Notes under the pieces: generated by a model
What the model was told of the DNA's origin: nothing
The model's input: only the letters and a program-made list of their open reading frames with translations
Databases searched by the model: none
Part shown: positions 32,097 to 40,564 of the stretch, in pieces
How positions within the stretch are numbered: the stretch's first letter is position 1
How the letters are laid out: every line of letters begins with the position of its first letter
Assembly: GCA_045652815.1 (NCBI GenBank)
Contig: JAZOLH010000024.1
Coordinates: 1 to 40,611, forward strand
From: UMGS755 sp045652815
GTDB lineage: Bacteria > Bacillota > Clostridia > UBA1381 > UBA9506
Reading direction: 5' to 3'
Length of the DNA: 40,611 nt
Position numbers and translations under genes: made by a program

Positions 32097-33223
32097 ATTT
32101 CCTGCTCCCTGCTCTCTGCCATATATTGATATAAAATCATTTTATTCATCATCACGTCTTCAAAACTGCCCATAGGGTCAAAACCCGTTAAGCGATAGAG
32201 TTTATCAAGGCGTTTTTTAACGGTGTTTCTATGTAAATACGCTTCATAGGCGGTGTTGGTGATGTTAAATCCGTTGCGGATAAAGGCCTCAAAACATTCC
32301 ACTAAACCGCTGACCATTTCGCGATTTTGTGAAAGCAACAGTTTCACCTTCTGCTCCACCACATCGATTCTCATTCTGCCGGGGAGTTTGGCAATCAGAT
32401 GATGGTAGAGAACATCTTCCTGACGGATAACGGGATGGTCGATGTTCATCTTTTTGGCATAACTGATGTTTCTGAGGGCATCCTGATACACAACATAGGC
32501 ATCGTCAAAGTTTTCCACCACTTCACCCGGGGCGATATAATAGCGGAAAATACGATAAGATGAAATAATCTCCGAGAGCATTTCGGAAAGTTTATCCACC
32601 ACCTTGTAAATGGCGGAAATATCACTTAAATCGTTGATGGTTTTGAGCACCACCAGATAATTATCCTGTGTAAATGCCACGATATCCTGCTTGTTCATAT
32701 AAGGATGCTCTTTCACCAGTTTTAAAATGTGGTGCTTGGCATCGTTGGTGGCACTTTCGTAACCGAAACTGATGTTTAAGCAATGGTGATTGCTACCCTC
32801 TAAGAACGCTACCACCACAGCGATGGGGTGGTCAATGCGGTAGCCAAGGTCGGCACCGTAGGCCACAATATCATCGTGGTAAATGTGGGCATCTTCCCCA
32901 ACCATACGGCTGACTAAAAAACTTTCCGCACGGGCGGTTTTATCAATGGCAAGACCTTTTTCGGATAAGGAGGCCATCGCGCTGACAAACAAGCGAACCG
33001 CTTCAATCTTTTGCGCGGTGGCAGAGGAAGGCAGGCGCAAAAATCCGCTGACTTCTTCTCTGTTTTGGATGGTTACGGTTGTTTTTTCTTTGGCAAGAAT
33101 CTGCGGATCAACTGCCTCATCGCAGGTCAGCCCGTGGCCCTCTGCATCATAAAGCACCGCCGCCAGATTAAATTCATTTTCAACAGACTGCTGCATCAGT
33201 CGCATCATCTCTTGGGATATCAT
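32093..33223 (-). CDS. PucR/CdaR-type transcriptional regulator
   Basis: This 376-aa regulator has a variable N-terminal and central sensor part, a GGDEF-related CdaR-like segment around residues 150-270, and a C-terminal PucR-type helix-turn-helix: NITNTAYEAYLHRNTVKKRL, then DKLYRLTGFDP. ATG 33223 is chosen over an upstream TTG because AAAGGGGGC is correctly placed before it. Proteins of this type usually activate catabolic genes in response to a metabolite. It is the first gene of its own operon and is divergent from a second metabolic unit. Two matching operator-like palindromes lie against the two -35 boxes. Confidence 0.87.
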   Translation of the reverse strand: MISQEMMRLMQQSVENEFNLAAVLYDAEGHGLTCDEAVDPQILAKEKTTVTIQNREEVSGFLRLPSSATAQKIEAVRLFVSAMASLSEKGLAIDKTARAESFLVSRMVGEDAHIYHDDIVAYGADLGYRIDHPIAVVVAFLEGSNHHCLNISFGYESATNDAKHHILKLVKEHPYMNKQDIVAFTQDNYLVVLKTINDLSDISAIYKVVDKLSEMLSEIISSYRIFRYYIAPGEVVENFDDAYVVYQDALRNISYAKKMNIDHPVIRQEDVLYHHLIAKLPGRMRIDVVEQKVKLLLSQNREMVSGLVECFEAFIRNGFNITNTAYEAYLHRNTVKKRLDKLYRLTGFDPMGSFEDVMMNKMILYQYMAESREQEI

Positions 33224-33261
33224 CTTGCCGCCCCCTTTTAACAAGCATCTTCTTAATTTTC

Positions 33262-33303
33262 ATTATAATAGACTTTCTATAAAAAATAAAGTGCTTTTTG
33301 CAT
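33262..33303 (-). promoter_or_regulatory. Unit C promoter with adjacent operator
   Basis: On the minus strand the -10 TATAAT (33267-33262) and a weak -35 TTTATT (33290-33285) are 17 bases apart. GTGCTTTTTGCAT (33291-33303) directly abuts the -35. A poor -35 with a site against it suggests activation. Confidence 0.62.
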
Positions 33304-33332
33304 AATCTTTTTTATTTTCGCCAAAAAATTAT

Positions 33333-33374
33333 GTGCTTTTTGCACTTGATTGTCATTAGAAAACATTTTATAAT
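33333..33374 (+). promoter_or_regulatory. Unit D promoter with adjacent operator
   Basis: GTGC-TTTTT-GCAC (33333-33345), a perfect 4+4 palindrome, abuts -35 TTGATT (33346-33351), followed by a 17-base spacer and TATAAT (33369-33374). The site is the same as the one next to the unit C promoter, at a 42-bp offset. Confidence 0.7.
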
Positions 33375-33420
33375 ACAAGTAGATATATATTACATTACAA
33401 TACATAACGAGGTGAACTGT

Positions 33421-34215
33421 ATGTTAATCGGTTGTTGTTTGAATCTGCTCGCCACCGCAGATGACCCCATCGGCATCAATCAGGCGGAAATGATTGCCCG
33501 AACAGGATATGATTACGTTGAGTTGCCCATGGCACGTCTGATGGAGCTGTCTGATGCGGACTTCGATGGGTTGTGCCGCCATTTGGAGCAAATCGGCATC
33601 CCCTGCCGTTCCTGCTGTAACCTGCTGCCTGCCGACCTAAAGGTAACAGGACCTAATGTGGATTGGGACAAGGTGCGCGCCTATTTGACCAAAGCTGTCA
33701 GCCGAGCCAAACAGCTGGGTGCTAAGATTTTGGTGTTTGGTAGCCCTGCCTCCCGCAACGTGGAAGGCGATTTCCCGAGAGAAATCACTATGGTGCAATT
33801 CATTAAAGCCCTGCAGCTGATGGATGAGCTCTCCGACGATTCCATTTCCTTTGTGATTGAGCACGTTTGCCACAAGGAAGGCAACTTTGTTTACACCGTG
33901 GCAGAAAACTGCTTGGTGCACGAGGTCCTTCGGGCAAAGCACGTGGGCGTTTTAGCAGACTCTTACCACATGGCAATAGAAAACGAGCCCCTCGAAAACA
34001 TAGCGCTCGCAGGCAAAAACCTGCTCCATGTGCACACCGCCAACCCCACAGGCAGAGTATATCCTGCGGCGGGCGACGGCGTTCCTTACAAAAAAATGAT
34101 GGATGTGTTAAAATCCATTGATTATCAGGGTGGCATCAGCGTTGAGGCCTTTACCGAAAATCCCGAAAAAGACGCGGCGGCAGCACTCCGTGCGCTGCGC
34201 GATGCAATGCGATAA
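33421..34215 (+). CDS. Sugar phosphate isomerase/epimerase family TIM-barrel protein
   Basis: This 264-aa AP-endonuclease-2 superfamily protein starts at ATG 33421, with GAGGTG six bases upstream. The long frame reading in from 33298 crosses the promoter and is not used. Metal-ligand candidates are Glu147 (FVIEHVC), Asp180 (VLADSYHM), His203 or His205 (LLHVHTANP) and Glu242 (SVEAF). The Cys-rich CCNLLPADLKVTG stretch near residue 65 is the family substrate-loop position. It is followed at 12 bases by the M81 peptidase-like gene, whose ribosome site overlaps its stop, so the two are co-translated. Confidence 0.87.
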   Translation: MLIGCCLNLLATADDPIGINQAEMIARTGYDYVELPMARLMELSDADFDGLCRHLEQIGIPCRSCCNLLPADLKVTGPNVDWDKVRAYLTKAVSRAKQLGAKILVFGSPASRNVEGDFPREITMVQFIKALQLMDELSDDSISFVIEHVCHKEGNFVYTVAENCLVHEVLRAKHVGVLADSYHMAIENEPLENIALAGKNLLHVHTANPTGRVYPAAGDGVPYKKMMDVLKSIDYQGGISVEAFTENPEKDAAAALRALRDAMR

Positions 34216-34227
34216 GGAGGTTTGACA

Positions 34228-35772
34228 ATGAGAATTTACGTTGGCGGCATTTCAAACGAAACCAATACATTCAGCCCCGTTTTGATGGACATTGCCCAGT
34301 TTAAAAAGGCCATTTGGCTCGAAGGTAGCGAAATGGTGCAGATTAAGGCAAACTCCAAAGAAACCAGCGGCACTTGGAACTATTTAGAATCTTTAGAAGA
34401 TGTGGAAATCGTGCCCGGTTTTGTGGCCCACGGTGTTACCGCAGGTCCTGTGAAGCAGGAAGATTATCACTATATGCGGGAGTTGCTCCTTGCCTCTTTG
34501 GAAAAAGCCCTGCCCGTTGATGGTGTTGTGCTGAATATGCACGGCGCTATGCAATCAGAAGATTGTTTTGACTGTGAGGGCGATATTTTTGCGGCGGTGC
34601 GTGAGATTGTGGGCGACGATGTGCCCATCACCTCCTCTTTCGACCTGCACGCCTGCATCACCCCGCAGATGGTGGAAAATTTAGACGGTCTTGCCGCCTT
34701 TATGACCTATCCCCACACCGACCACGCCCAGACAGGTGCGGCAGCGGCAAAGGCCTGTGTGGATTTGGTGAGAAAAGGCATTAAGCCCGAAAAACTCTAT
34801 CTCTCCCTGCCTCTGATTTTGGCGGTTGAAAACTGTAATACAGAATCCGGCCCCATCGAGCCCGTGATGGAAATGACCAAGAAACTGCTGGCCCATCCCG
34901 ACGTGCTTTCCGGTGCCATTAACTTAACTCAGCCCTGGCTGGATGTACCCGACCTCGGCTGTCAGTTAACCTTGTTTATCCGTCCCGATGCCGATAAAGC
35001 GGCGCTTTCCGCCGAGATGGAAAATATCCTGACGTATCTTTGGCAGCATCGCAAGGAATTCGAAGTGGAAGTGCCCGGCATCGATGATGCCTTAGAGCAA
35101 GCAAAGACAGAAACTGCACCCGTTTGCGTTTCCGAACTGGGCGACATCGTATCTGCCGGCGGCAGTAGCGACTCCACCGTAGGTCTTGCGGCTCTGCTCA
35201 AAAGACCTGACCTGCGCCCCGCCTGCGTGACCGTGATGGATGCCAAAACCGTTGCAAAAGCATTAGAGGTTGGCATCGGCAACCGCGGTGATTTCGTGGC
35301 AAGCGGAAAAGAAGACCACGGCTTTAACGGTCCCGTTCCCTTCTCCGCCACCGTGCTCTTTAACAGCGATGCAAAAATCGCACCCCAGAGCAACTCGGAA
35401 AAAGGTATGGAATTTGATATGGGTATGCGCGTGACCTTGAAAACCGACGATGACCTGTATATCATCGTCAGCGAATATCCCAACTATAATCACGATGCAG
35501 CAATGATGACCAGCATGAATGTTGACCCTCGTGATATGCGCATCATTATGCAGAAAACCCACCAGATGTTTAAAGAGGGTTACCGCGGCATTATGGGCTC
35601 GGCGCTCTATGCCGACACGGAGGGTTTCACCGATCGAAACATTCCCCGCCTGCCCTTTAAAAATGTGCGCCGTCCCCTCTATCCCCTAGACGAAATCAGC
35701 GGCACACCCATCGAAAGACCGCTGGCACCCGCCAAGAAAACCTGTTGGCTGAAACGATTCTTCGGCAGATAA
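34228..35772 (+). CDS. M81 family metallopeptidase (MlrC-like)
   Basis: This 514-aa protein of the MlrC family is named for the enzyme that hydrolyses linearised microcystin, but most members have unknown substrates. The N-terminal DUF1485 part reads GGISNETNTFSPV, LNMHGAM, SFDLHACITPQM and FMTYPHTDHAQTG; the Asp and His residues in the last two are likely Zn ligands. The MlrC C-terminal domain (about 305-500) has LGDIVSAGGSSDSTVGL. AAGGAGG ends seven bases before ATG 34228. The C-terminal tail KKTCWLKRFFGR is basic. Its pairing with a sugar isomerase suggests an amide, lactam or ester hydrolase in the catabolic pathway rather than a toxin peptidase. Confidence 0.88.
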   Translation: MRIYVGGISNETNTFSPVLMDIAQFKKAIWLEGSEMVQIKANSKETSGTWNYLESLEDVEIVPGFVAHGVTAGPVKQEDYHYMRELLLASLEKALPVDGVVLNMHGAMQSEDCFDCEGDIFAAVREIVGDDVPITSSFDLHACITPQMVENLDGLAAFMTYPHTDHAQTGAAAAKACVDLVRKGIKPEKLYLSLPLILAVENCNTESGPIEPVMEMTKKLLAHPDVLSGAINLTQPWLDVPDLGCQLTLFIRPDADKAALSAEMENILTYLWQHRKEFEVEVPGIDDALEQAKTETAPVCVSELGDIVSAGGSSDSTVGLAALLKRPDLRPACVTVMDAKTVAKALEVGIGNRGDFVASGKEDHGFNGPVPFSATVLFNSDAKIAPQSNSEKGMEFDMGMRVTLKTDDDLYIIVSEYPNYNHDAAMMTSMNVDPRDMRIIMQKTHQMFKEGYRGIMGSALYADTEGFTDRNIPRLPFKNVRRPLYPLDEISGTPIERPLAPAKKTCWLKRFFGR

Positions 35773-35774
35773 AA

Positions 35775-35904
35775 ACGCCTTCCCCTTGAGGGGAAGGTGG
35801 ATTTTGCGGAGCAAAAGACGGATGAGGTGTTTTTTCTCCAAAACAGATATGTTACACACCTCATCAGTCACTTCGTGACAGCTTCCCCTCAAGGGGAAGC
35901 CTTA
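35775..35904. repeat. Hairpin-rich intergenic repeat, copy D
   Basis: The left end GCCTTCCCCTTGAGGGGAAGG (35777-35797) is followed by TTTTGC-GGA-GCAAAA and GACGGATGAGGTGT. The right end has ACACCTCATC, the hairpin GTCAC-TTC-GTGAC and GCTTCCCCTCAAGGGGAAGC (35881-35900). The outer ends are inverted copies, and GATGAGGTGT and ACACCTCATC face each other. The central 30 bases are AT-rich. It starts immediately after the M81 gene stop codon. Confidence 0.85.
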
Positions 35905-35912
35905 TAATGACA

Positions 35913-35950
35913 AAAAGACCGCCTTGCACTTGCAAGACGGTCTTTTATTT
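35913..35950. terminator. Bidirectional terminator before pheT end
   Basis: AAAAGACCG-C-CTTGCA-CT-TGCAAG-A-CGGTCTTTT (35913-35946) is a long stem with one C/A mismatch. T-runs on either side let it serve pheT (minus) and unit D (plus). Confidence 0.88.
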
Positions 35951-35957
35951 TTAAAAA

Positions 35958-38318
35958 TTATAACTTCATCTCTACGCCATTGGCCTTCAGCTCGGCAACA
36001 ATTTCGTCAACAATCTTCATAACTTCTTCCTTGGTCAGCGTTCTTTCGCTATCGGAGAAAGTCAGACGGGTGGAGATGGTTTTGCCTGCCTCATCTTCAT
36101 AAGTGCCAACCAGTTTTTCTCTCTTAATCAAGGAAGAATTTACCTTGGCAATGGCACTCGCAATGGGTTCGTAGGTATCGGTGATAAAGGTTACGTCCAC
36201 ATCGATGGAGGGGAACTTGGAAGCTTCGGCATACTTGATTTCGTTTGCCCCGATGGCTTCAAAAACTCTCACATCGATTTCAAAGAACACAACAGCACCT
36301 TTTTTGTCAATCTTCTTAGCCACGGTGGGATGCACAATACCGATGCGACCAACCTCTTTGCCATCAATGATGATAGCATTGTAGTTCTTGGGATGCACGT
36401 AATCGTGGTCTGCTTCTACCGGTGCAAAAGATACCTTTTTGTGCTTAATGTCATCCGCCATCACGCAGATTGCATTCACAGCATCAAAGTACAGTTTTTC
36501 CACATCCCCTGCTTTGTTAAACAGAGAAACGGAAAGCATCTTGCGCTCGTCGCAAAGACCATCGGCCTTCTGTCCCAGCACCACGCGACCGATTTCAAAA
36601 ATGCCGAACTCTTTAGCAAATGCGGTGTTGATTTTCACCTGACACAGCTGATTGGGCACCATGGAACGACGGATGGTTTCAATGTTGGGGTTGGTGGCAT
36701 TTAACAGTTTAATGTTTTCTTCCACTGCGATGCCCAGTTTCTTATATTCATCGGTGTACGCCCAGATGTAAGAATGCACTTCGTGGAAAGAGAAGCGTTT
36801 TACGAGCAGGTCTTTCATCTGTTCTTCAACGCTCTTTTCGGTGAAGGCACGAACGGGATACAAAGGCGCACGGGTGGTGTTGATTTCGAAGTTATCGTAA
36901 CCGTAAATACGAGTGATTTCTTCGATGATGTCGGCTTTTAAGGTAACGTCTTTGGTGCCGCGCCAGGAAGGAACGGTCACGCTGAAGCTATCACCATCAT
37001 TTTCCACGCCGAAACCAAGGGCCTTTAAAGTATTCACGATGGTTTCGTTGGAAATTTCGATACCTGTGTAACGATTCACATACTCTTTATCAAAATCCAG
37101 TTTGATTTCGGGATAACGATATGCATATTCGTCAGTCAAGCAGGAAGTAACTTCTACGCCTGCATCGTAAGTGGTTAACAGTTTAATAAATCTTGCGATG
37201 GCAGGCACGGTCAGTTCGGGATCTAAGCTCTTTTCGTAGCGCATAGAAGCATCGGTACGCAGAGAAAGACGGGTGGAAGATTTTCTGGTGCTTGCCGCAT
37301 CAAAAGTGGCAGATTCCAGTGTCAAGGTTGTAGTGTCTTCCACGATTTCAGAATCCAGACCGCCCATAATACCTGCGATAGCAACAGGTTTATCTCCGTT
37401 ACAAATCATCAGGGTTTTATCGTCAATTTTACGTTCTGCACCATCTAAGGTCTGGAAAGTAAAGGGCTCAGCGAATCTCTTAACACGGATTTTTTCAACC
37501 TTGCGGCTGTCAAAAGCGTGCATGGGCTGACCCATTTCCAGCATCAGATAGTTTGTCAGGTCCGCAAGGTAATTGATGGCACGCATACCGCAATAGAAAA
37601 GACGGATGCGCATATTCACGGGGCTGACGGTTCTTGTGATGTTTTTAAAACTGATGCAGGAATAACGGTGACACAGTTCGTCTTCGTTTTTCATATCGAT
37701 GGCGGGCAGGTCTTTGTAAGCGGTAACATCAACAACATCTAACGGCTTCAGTTCACGACCGAGCAGGGTTGCAATTTCTCTTGCAATACCGTAATGACCC
37801 CAAAGGTCAGGGCGGTTTGTTAGAGATTTGTTATCCACTTCAAAAATAACGTCATCAATATCGTAAAGTTCTTTAATATCGGTACCAACGGGCACATCTT
37901 CTAAAATATCCATAATGCCATCGTGGCTATCGGAAATACCCAGTTCGCTTTCGGAGCAGCACATACCGTGGGAGGTAAAGCCGGCAAGAGCACGGGGTGC
38001 GATGGTGATATCGCCAATCTGCGCGCCCAGTTTTGCAAATGCGGTTTTCATACCAACACGAACATTCGGTGCACCGCAGACAACATCAACGAGTTCCGCC
38101 TCACCGCAATCCACTTTTAACAGGTGGAGTTTCTTTGATTCGGGATGGTCTTCTACAGACTTGATTTCTGCCACAACGATGCCGGAAATATCACGGCCTT
38201 TATAGAAAACTTCGTTTTCCACTTCGGCTGTGGACAGAGAGAATTGTTTTAACAGTTTATCCGCATCAACGCCGGATAAATCCACAAAATCTGAAATCCA
38301 ATTTAATGAAATTAACAT
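35958..38318 (-). CDS. pheT: Phenylalanyl-tRNA synthetase beta subunit
   Basis: This 786-aa beta chain of the alpha2-beta2 enzyme attaches phenylalanine to tRNA-Phe. Domains in order are an N-terminal strand (MLISLNWISDFVDLSG), the tRNA-binding OB fold (about 40-150, with GIVVAEIKSVEDHPESKKLHLLKVD split across the region and VCGAPNVRVG), the B3/B4 editing domain (about 210-385), B5 (about 400-470), the catalytic-like core (about 490-680) and the C-terminal FDX-ACB anticodon-binding domain (about 695-786, KFPSIDVDVTFI). Full length. It lies 14 bases downstream of pheS and is controlled by the same T-box leader. Confidence 0.98.
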   Translation of the reverse strand: MLISLNWISDFVDLSGVDADKLLKQFSLSTAEVENEVFYKGRDISGIVVAEIKSVEDHPESKKLHLLKVDCGEAELVDVVCGAPNVRVGMKTAFAKLGAQIGDITIAPRALAGFTSHGMCCSESELGISDSHDGIMDILEDVPVGTDIKELYDIDDVIFEVDNKSLTNRPDLWGHYGIAREIATLLGRELKPLDVVDVTAYKDLPAIDMKNEDELCHRYSCISFKNITRTVSPVNMRIRLFYCGMRAINYLADLTNYLMLEMGQPMHAFDSRKVEKIRVKRFAEPFTFQTLDGAERKIDDKTLMICNGDKPVAIAGIMGGLDSEIVEDTTTLTLESATFDAASTRKSSTRLSLRTDASMRYEKSLDPELTVPAIARFIKLLTTYDAGVEVTSCLTDEYAYRYPEIKLDFDKEYVNRYTGIEISNETIVNTLKALGFGVENDGDSFSVTVPSWRGTKDVTLKADIIEEITRIYGYDNFEINTTRAPLYPVRAFTEKSVEEQMKDLLVKRFSFHEVHSYIWAYTDEYKKLGIAVEENIKLLNATNPNIETIRRSMVPNQLCQVKINTAFAKEFGIFEIGRVVLGQKADGLCDERKMLSVSLFNKAGDVEKLYFDAVNAICVMADDIKHKKVSFAPVEADHDYVHPKNYNAIIIDGKEVGRIGIVHPTVAKKIDKKGAVVFFEIDVRVFEAIGANEIKYAEASKFPSIDVDVTFITDTYEPIASAIAKVNSSLIKREKLVGTYEDEAGKTISTRLTFSDSERTLTKEEVMKIVDEIVAELKANGVEMKL

Positions 38319-38332
38319 CTTCTTCTCCCTCC

Positions 38333-39385
38333 TTATTTATCCTCAGTGAACTGAGACAGATTGAGTAAGTTGCCGCCATTTAAATCACGGATGTCTTTCA
38401 CGCCGTATTTCATCATAGCAAGACGGGTCAGACCCAAACCGAAAGCAAAGCCGGTGTATTCTTCGGGGTCGATGCCGCCTTCAGAGAGAACGTTGGGGTG
38501 AATCATACCGCAGGGGCAAAGTTCCAGCCAGCCGCTGTGTTTACAGGAGGGGCAACCCTCGCCGCCACAGATTAAGCAGGAAATGTCCAGTTCAAAGCCG
38601 GGTTCCACAAAGGGGAAGAAGCCGGGACGCAGACGCACGTTAATATCCTTTTTGAACACCTCAGACAGCATGGTTTTCATAAAGAAAATCAGACTGGAGA
38701 TGGAAATATCTTTATCCACCATAACGCCTTCCATCTGGAAGAAGGTGTTTTCGTGACAAGCATCGGTGTTTTCGTTACGGAAGCAACGACCGGGGAAAAT
38801 GGCACGGATGGGTTTACCCTCTTCTACCAATGCTTTTTTATATTTTTTGTAAATGGCATTCTGTGCCGCAGATGTGTGAGACTTTAAGAGCTGACCGTTT
38901 TCGAGATAGTAGGTATCCTGCATATCACGTGCGGGATGGAATTTGGGAATGTTCAGCGCTTCAAAGCACTCATAGTCGGTTACGATTTCGCTGTAATCTT
39001 CAATGGCAAAACCCATGGTGCGGAACACTTCTTCGCACTGACGCTGAACCAGCGTAATGGGATGATAAGAGCCACGGTCGGTATCAACGGGAGCGGATAC
39101 ATCGAAAGTGGGCATCGCTTCCATTTCAGCAAGGAGTGCCTGTTCATTTAAAAAGGCAAACTTTTCGTTAATGGCATCGGTGACTTCATTTTTTAAATTG
39201 TTAACTTCCTGACCAAAGGTTTTCTTTTCTTCGGGAGAAAGTTTTCCCATGTTCTTTAAAAGCCCTGTAACAGAGCCGTTCTTACCTAAAAAAGCAACTC
39301 TGATTTCGTCTAACGCCGCGCTATCGGTTACAGCGGCCAAGGCTTCATCAAAACTCTTTTTCAGTTCTGCAATCTGGCTGTTCAT
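38333..39385 (-). CDS. pheS: Phenylalanyl-tRNA synthetase alpha subunit
   Basis: This 350-aa class II catalytic subunit has an N-terminal coiled coil (about 1-85), with a linker VSAPVDTDRGSYHPITLVQR leading into the core. Motif 2 is CFRNENTDACHENTFFQMEG. A Cys-rich insert, CLICGGEGCPSCKHSGWLEL, is common in Firmicutes PheS. Motif 3 is GFAFGLGLTRLAMMKYGV. AGGAGG precedes ATG 39385. It is first in the pheST operon and is preceded by a phenylalanine T-box, so expression should rise when uncharged tRNA-Phe accumulates. Confidence 0.98.
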   Translation of the reverse strand: MNSQIAELKKSFDEALAAVTDSAALDEIRVAFLGKNGSVTGLLKNMGKLSPEEKKTFGQEVNNLKNEVTDAINEKFAFLNEQALLAEMEAMPTFDVSAPVDTDRGSYHPITLVQRQCEEVFRTMGFAIEDYSEIVTDYECFEALNIPKFHPARDMQDTYYLENGQLLKSHTSAAQNAIYKKYKKALVEEGKPIRAIFPGRCFRNENTDACHENTFFQMEGVMVDKDISISSLIFFMKTMLSEVFKKDINVRLRPGFFPFVEPGFELDISCLICGGEGCPSCKHSGWLELCPCGMIHPNVLSEGGIDPEEYTGFAFGLGLTRLAMMKYGVKDIRDLNGGNLLNLSQFTEDK

Positions 39386-39399
39386 ATAAACACCCTCCT

Positions 39400-39656
39400 A
39401 AAAATAATAAAACTCGTCCCCTAATGATAAGGGACGAGTGTAATTGACAACCCGCGGTACCACCCAAATTCGGAAATTCCGCACTTTTTATCGCCATCTG
39501 CCGCGTGGCGCTCCGCCCTGCTTATACCAATCGGCTTTCGCAGACTACTCCAATGCTGAAATTCACAGCATATACTATCGAGGGCACTTGCAGCCTGTGA
39601 TGCCCACTCTCTTGCGAATCATATATGCGCTACTTATACATCTTCACCGTATGACC
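39400..39656 (-). promoter_or_regulatory. T-box leader (phenylalanine) of pheST
   Basis: On the minus strand the leader contains a Stem I region with GAAGATGTATAAGTAGCG and an AGAGAG bulge, then GTGAATTTCAGC, where TTC (39560-39558) is the probable specifier codon for Phe. The T-box TGGGTGGTACCGCGGG lies at 39466-39451 and carries the TGG that pairs with the tRNA end. The terminator ACTCGTCCC...GGGACGAGT (39439-39412) is followed by TTTTATTATTTT. Uncharged tRNA-Phe should favour the antiterminator. Confidence 0.95.
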
Positions 39657-39662
39657 TTCCTT

Positions 39663-39691
39663 ATTATATCAACAATGAAGCAAAAAAGCAA
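39663..39691 (-). promoter_or_regulatory. pheST T-box promoter
   Basis: On the minus strand TTGCTT (39691-39686), a 17-base spacer and TATAAT (39668-39663) place the transcript start near 39656, at the beginning of Stem I. Confidence 0.75.
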
Positions 39692-39710
39692 GGAAAATTT
39701 TTAAAATGTT

Positions 39711-39738
39711 TTGTCTTGGGGCTTCTTTTGGGTATAAA
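39711..39738 (+). promoter_or_regulatory. Possible sigG promoter
   Basis: TTGTCT (39711-39716), a 16-base spacer and TATAAA (39733-39738) lie about 55 bases before the preferred sigG start. It resembles a sigma-A promoter. A forespore sigma-F or sigma-G type promoter was looked for here and not clearly recognised. Confidence 0.4.
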
Positions 39739-39793
39739 TTTCCATTTTTTGTAAATTCTAAGAGTGAAACAAAAGCAAAGGCTGGTGGAACTC

Positions 39794-40564
39794 TTGGCAA
39801 ACAAAGTGGAAATCTGTGGCGTTAACACCGCAAAACTCCCCGTTCTTTCAAGCGAGGAAAAATCTGCCCTGTTCGAAAAAATCAAGCAGGGGGATAAGGC
39901 GGCGCGGGAACAGTTTATCGGCGGGAATCTTCGTCTTGTGCTCAGCGTGATCCAGCGGTTTTCAAGCCGCGGCGAAAACCCCGACGATTTATTTCAAATC
40001 GGATGCATCGGGCTGATTAAGGCCATTGATAATTTTGATACCTCTCACAACGTAAAATTTTCAACCTATGCGGTGCCGATGATTATCGGAGAAATCCGCC
40101 GCTATCTTCGGGATAACAACCAAATTCGCGTAAGCCGCTCTCTGCGGGATATTGCCTATAAAACCCTAAAGGCAAAGGAGGCCTATTTGGCCCAGCACGC
40201 CAAAGAGCCCACCGTTGACGAACTGGCAAAAATCTTAGAGATGCCAAAGGAAGACATTGTGTTTGCGCTGGAATCCATCCAAGACCCTGTTAGTCTCCAC
40301 GAGCCCGCCTATCACGACGGGACAGATACGATTTTTGTGATGGATCAGGTGAAAGACACCAAAAACACCGACGAAAAATGGCTGGAAAACATCGCCCTTT
40401 CCGAAGCCATGAAAAAACTCTCCGAGCGGGAAAAACATATTATTAATCTGCGGTTTTTCTCGGGCAGAACCCAGATGGAAGTGGCAGATGAAATCGGCAT
40501 CTCGCAGGCACAGGTTTCACGACTTGAAAAGGGTGCGCTGGAGAGGATGAAGAAATATATTTAG
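39794..40564 (+). CDS. sigG: RNA polymerase sporulation sigma factor SigG
   Basis: This forespore-specific sigma factor drives late forespore genes such as those for germination and DNA protection. The opening NKVEICGVNTAKLPVLS is diagnostic for sigma-G. Region 2 (NLRLVLSVIQRF, DDLFQIGCIGLIKAIDNFD, KFSTYAVPMIIGEIRRYLRD), region 3 (RVSRSLRDIAYKTL, EPTVDELAKILEMP) and region 4 (QMEVADEIGISQAQVSRLEKGA) are complete. The start is uncertain. TTG 39794 (256 aa) gives MANKVEICG, like known sigma-G, with GGTGG five bases upstream; GTG 39764 adds ten residues but has no ribosome site. The usual spoIIG neighbours are not on the side seen. Confidence 0.95.
   Translation: MANKVEICGVNTAKLPVLSSEEKSALFEKIKQGDKAAREQFIGGNLRLVLSVIQRFSSRGENPDDLFQIGCIGLIKAIDNFDTSHNVKFSTYAVPMIIGEIRRYLRDNNQIRVSRSLRDIAYKTLKAKEAYLAQHAKEPTVDELAKILEMPKEDIVFALESIQDPVSLHEPAYHDGTDTIFVMDQVKDTKNTDEKWLENIALSEAMKKLSEREKHIINLRFFSGRTQMEVADEIGISQAQVSRLEKGALERMKKYI

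Noticed and set aside
33298..33420. N-terminal extension of the isomerase gene from 33298
   Set aside because: It would span the unit D promoter and operator. ATG 33421 has a proper ribosome site and begins the conserved domain.
34228..35772. Microcystin degradation as the function of the MlrC-like gene
   Set aside because: Most M81 family members occur in organisms that never meet microcystin, and no mlrA or mlrB is present.
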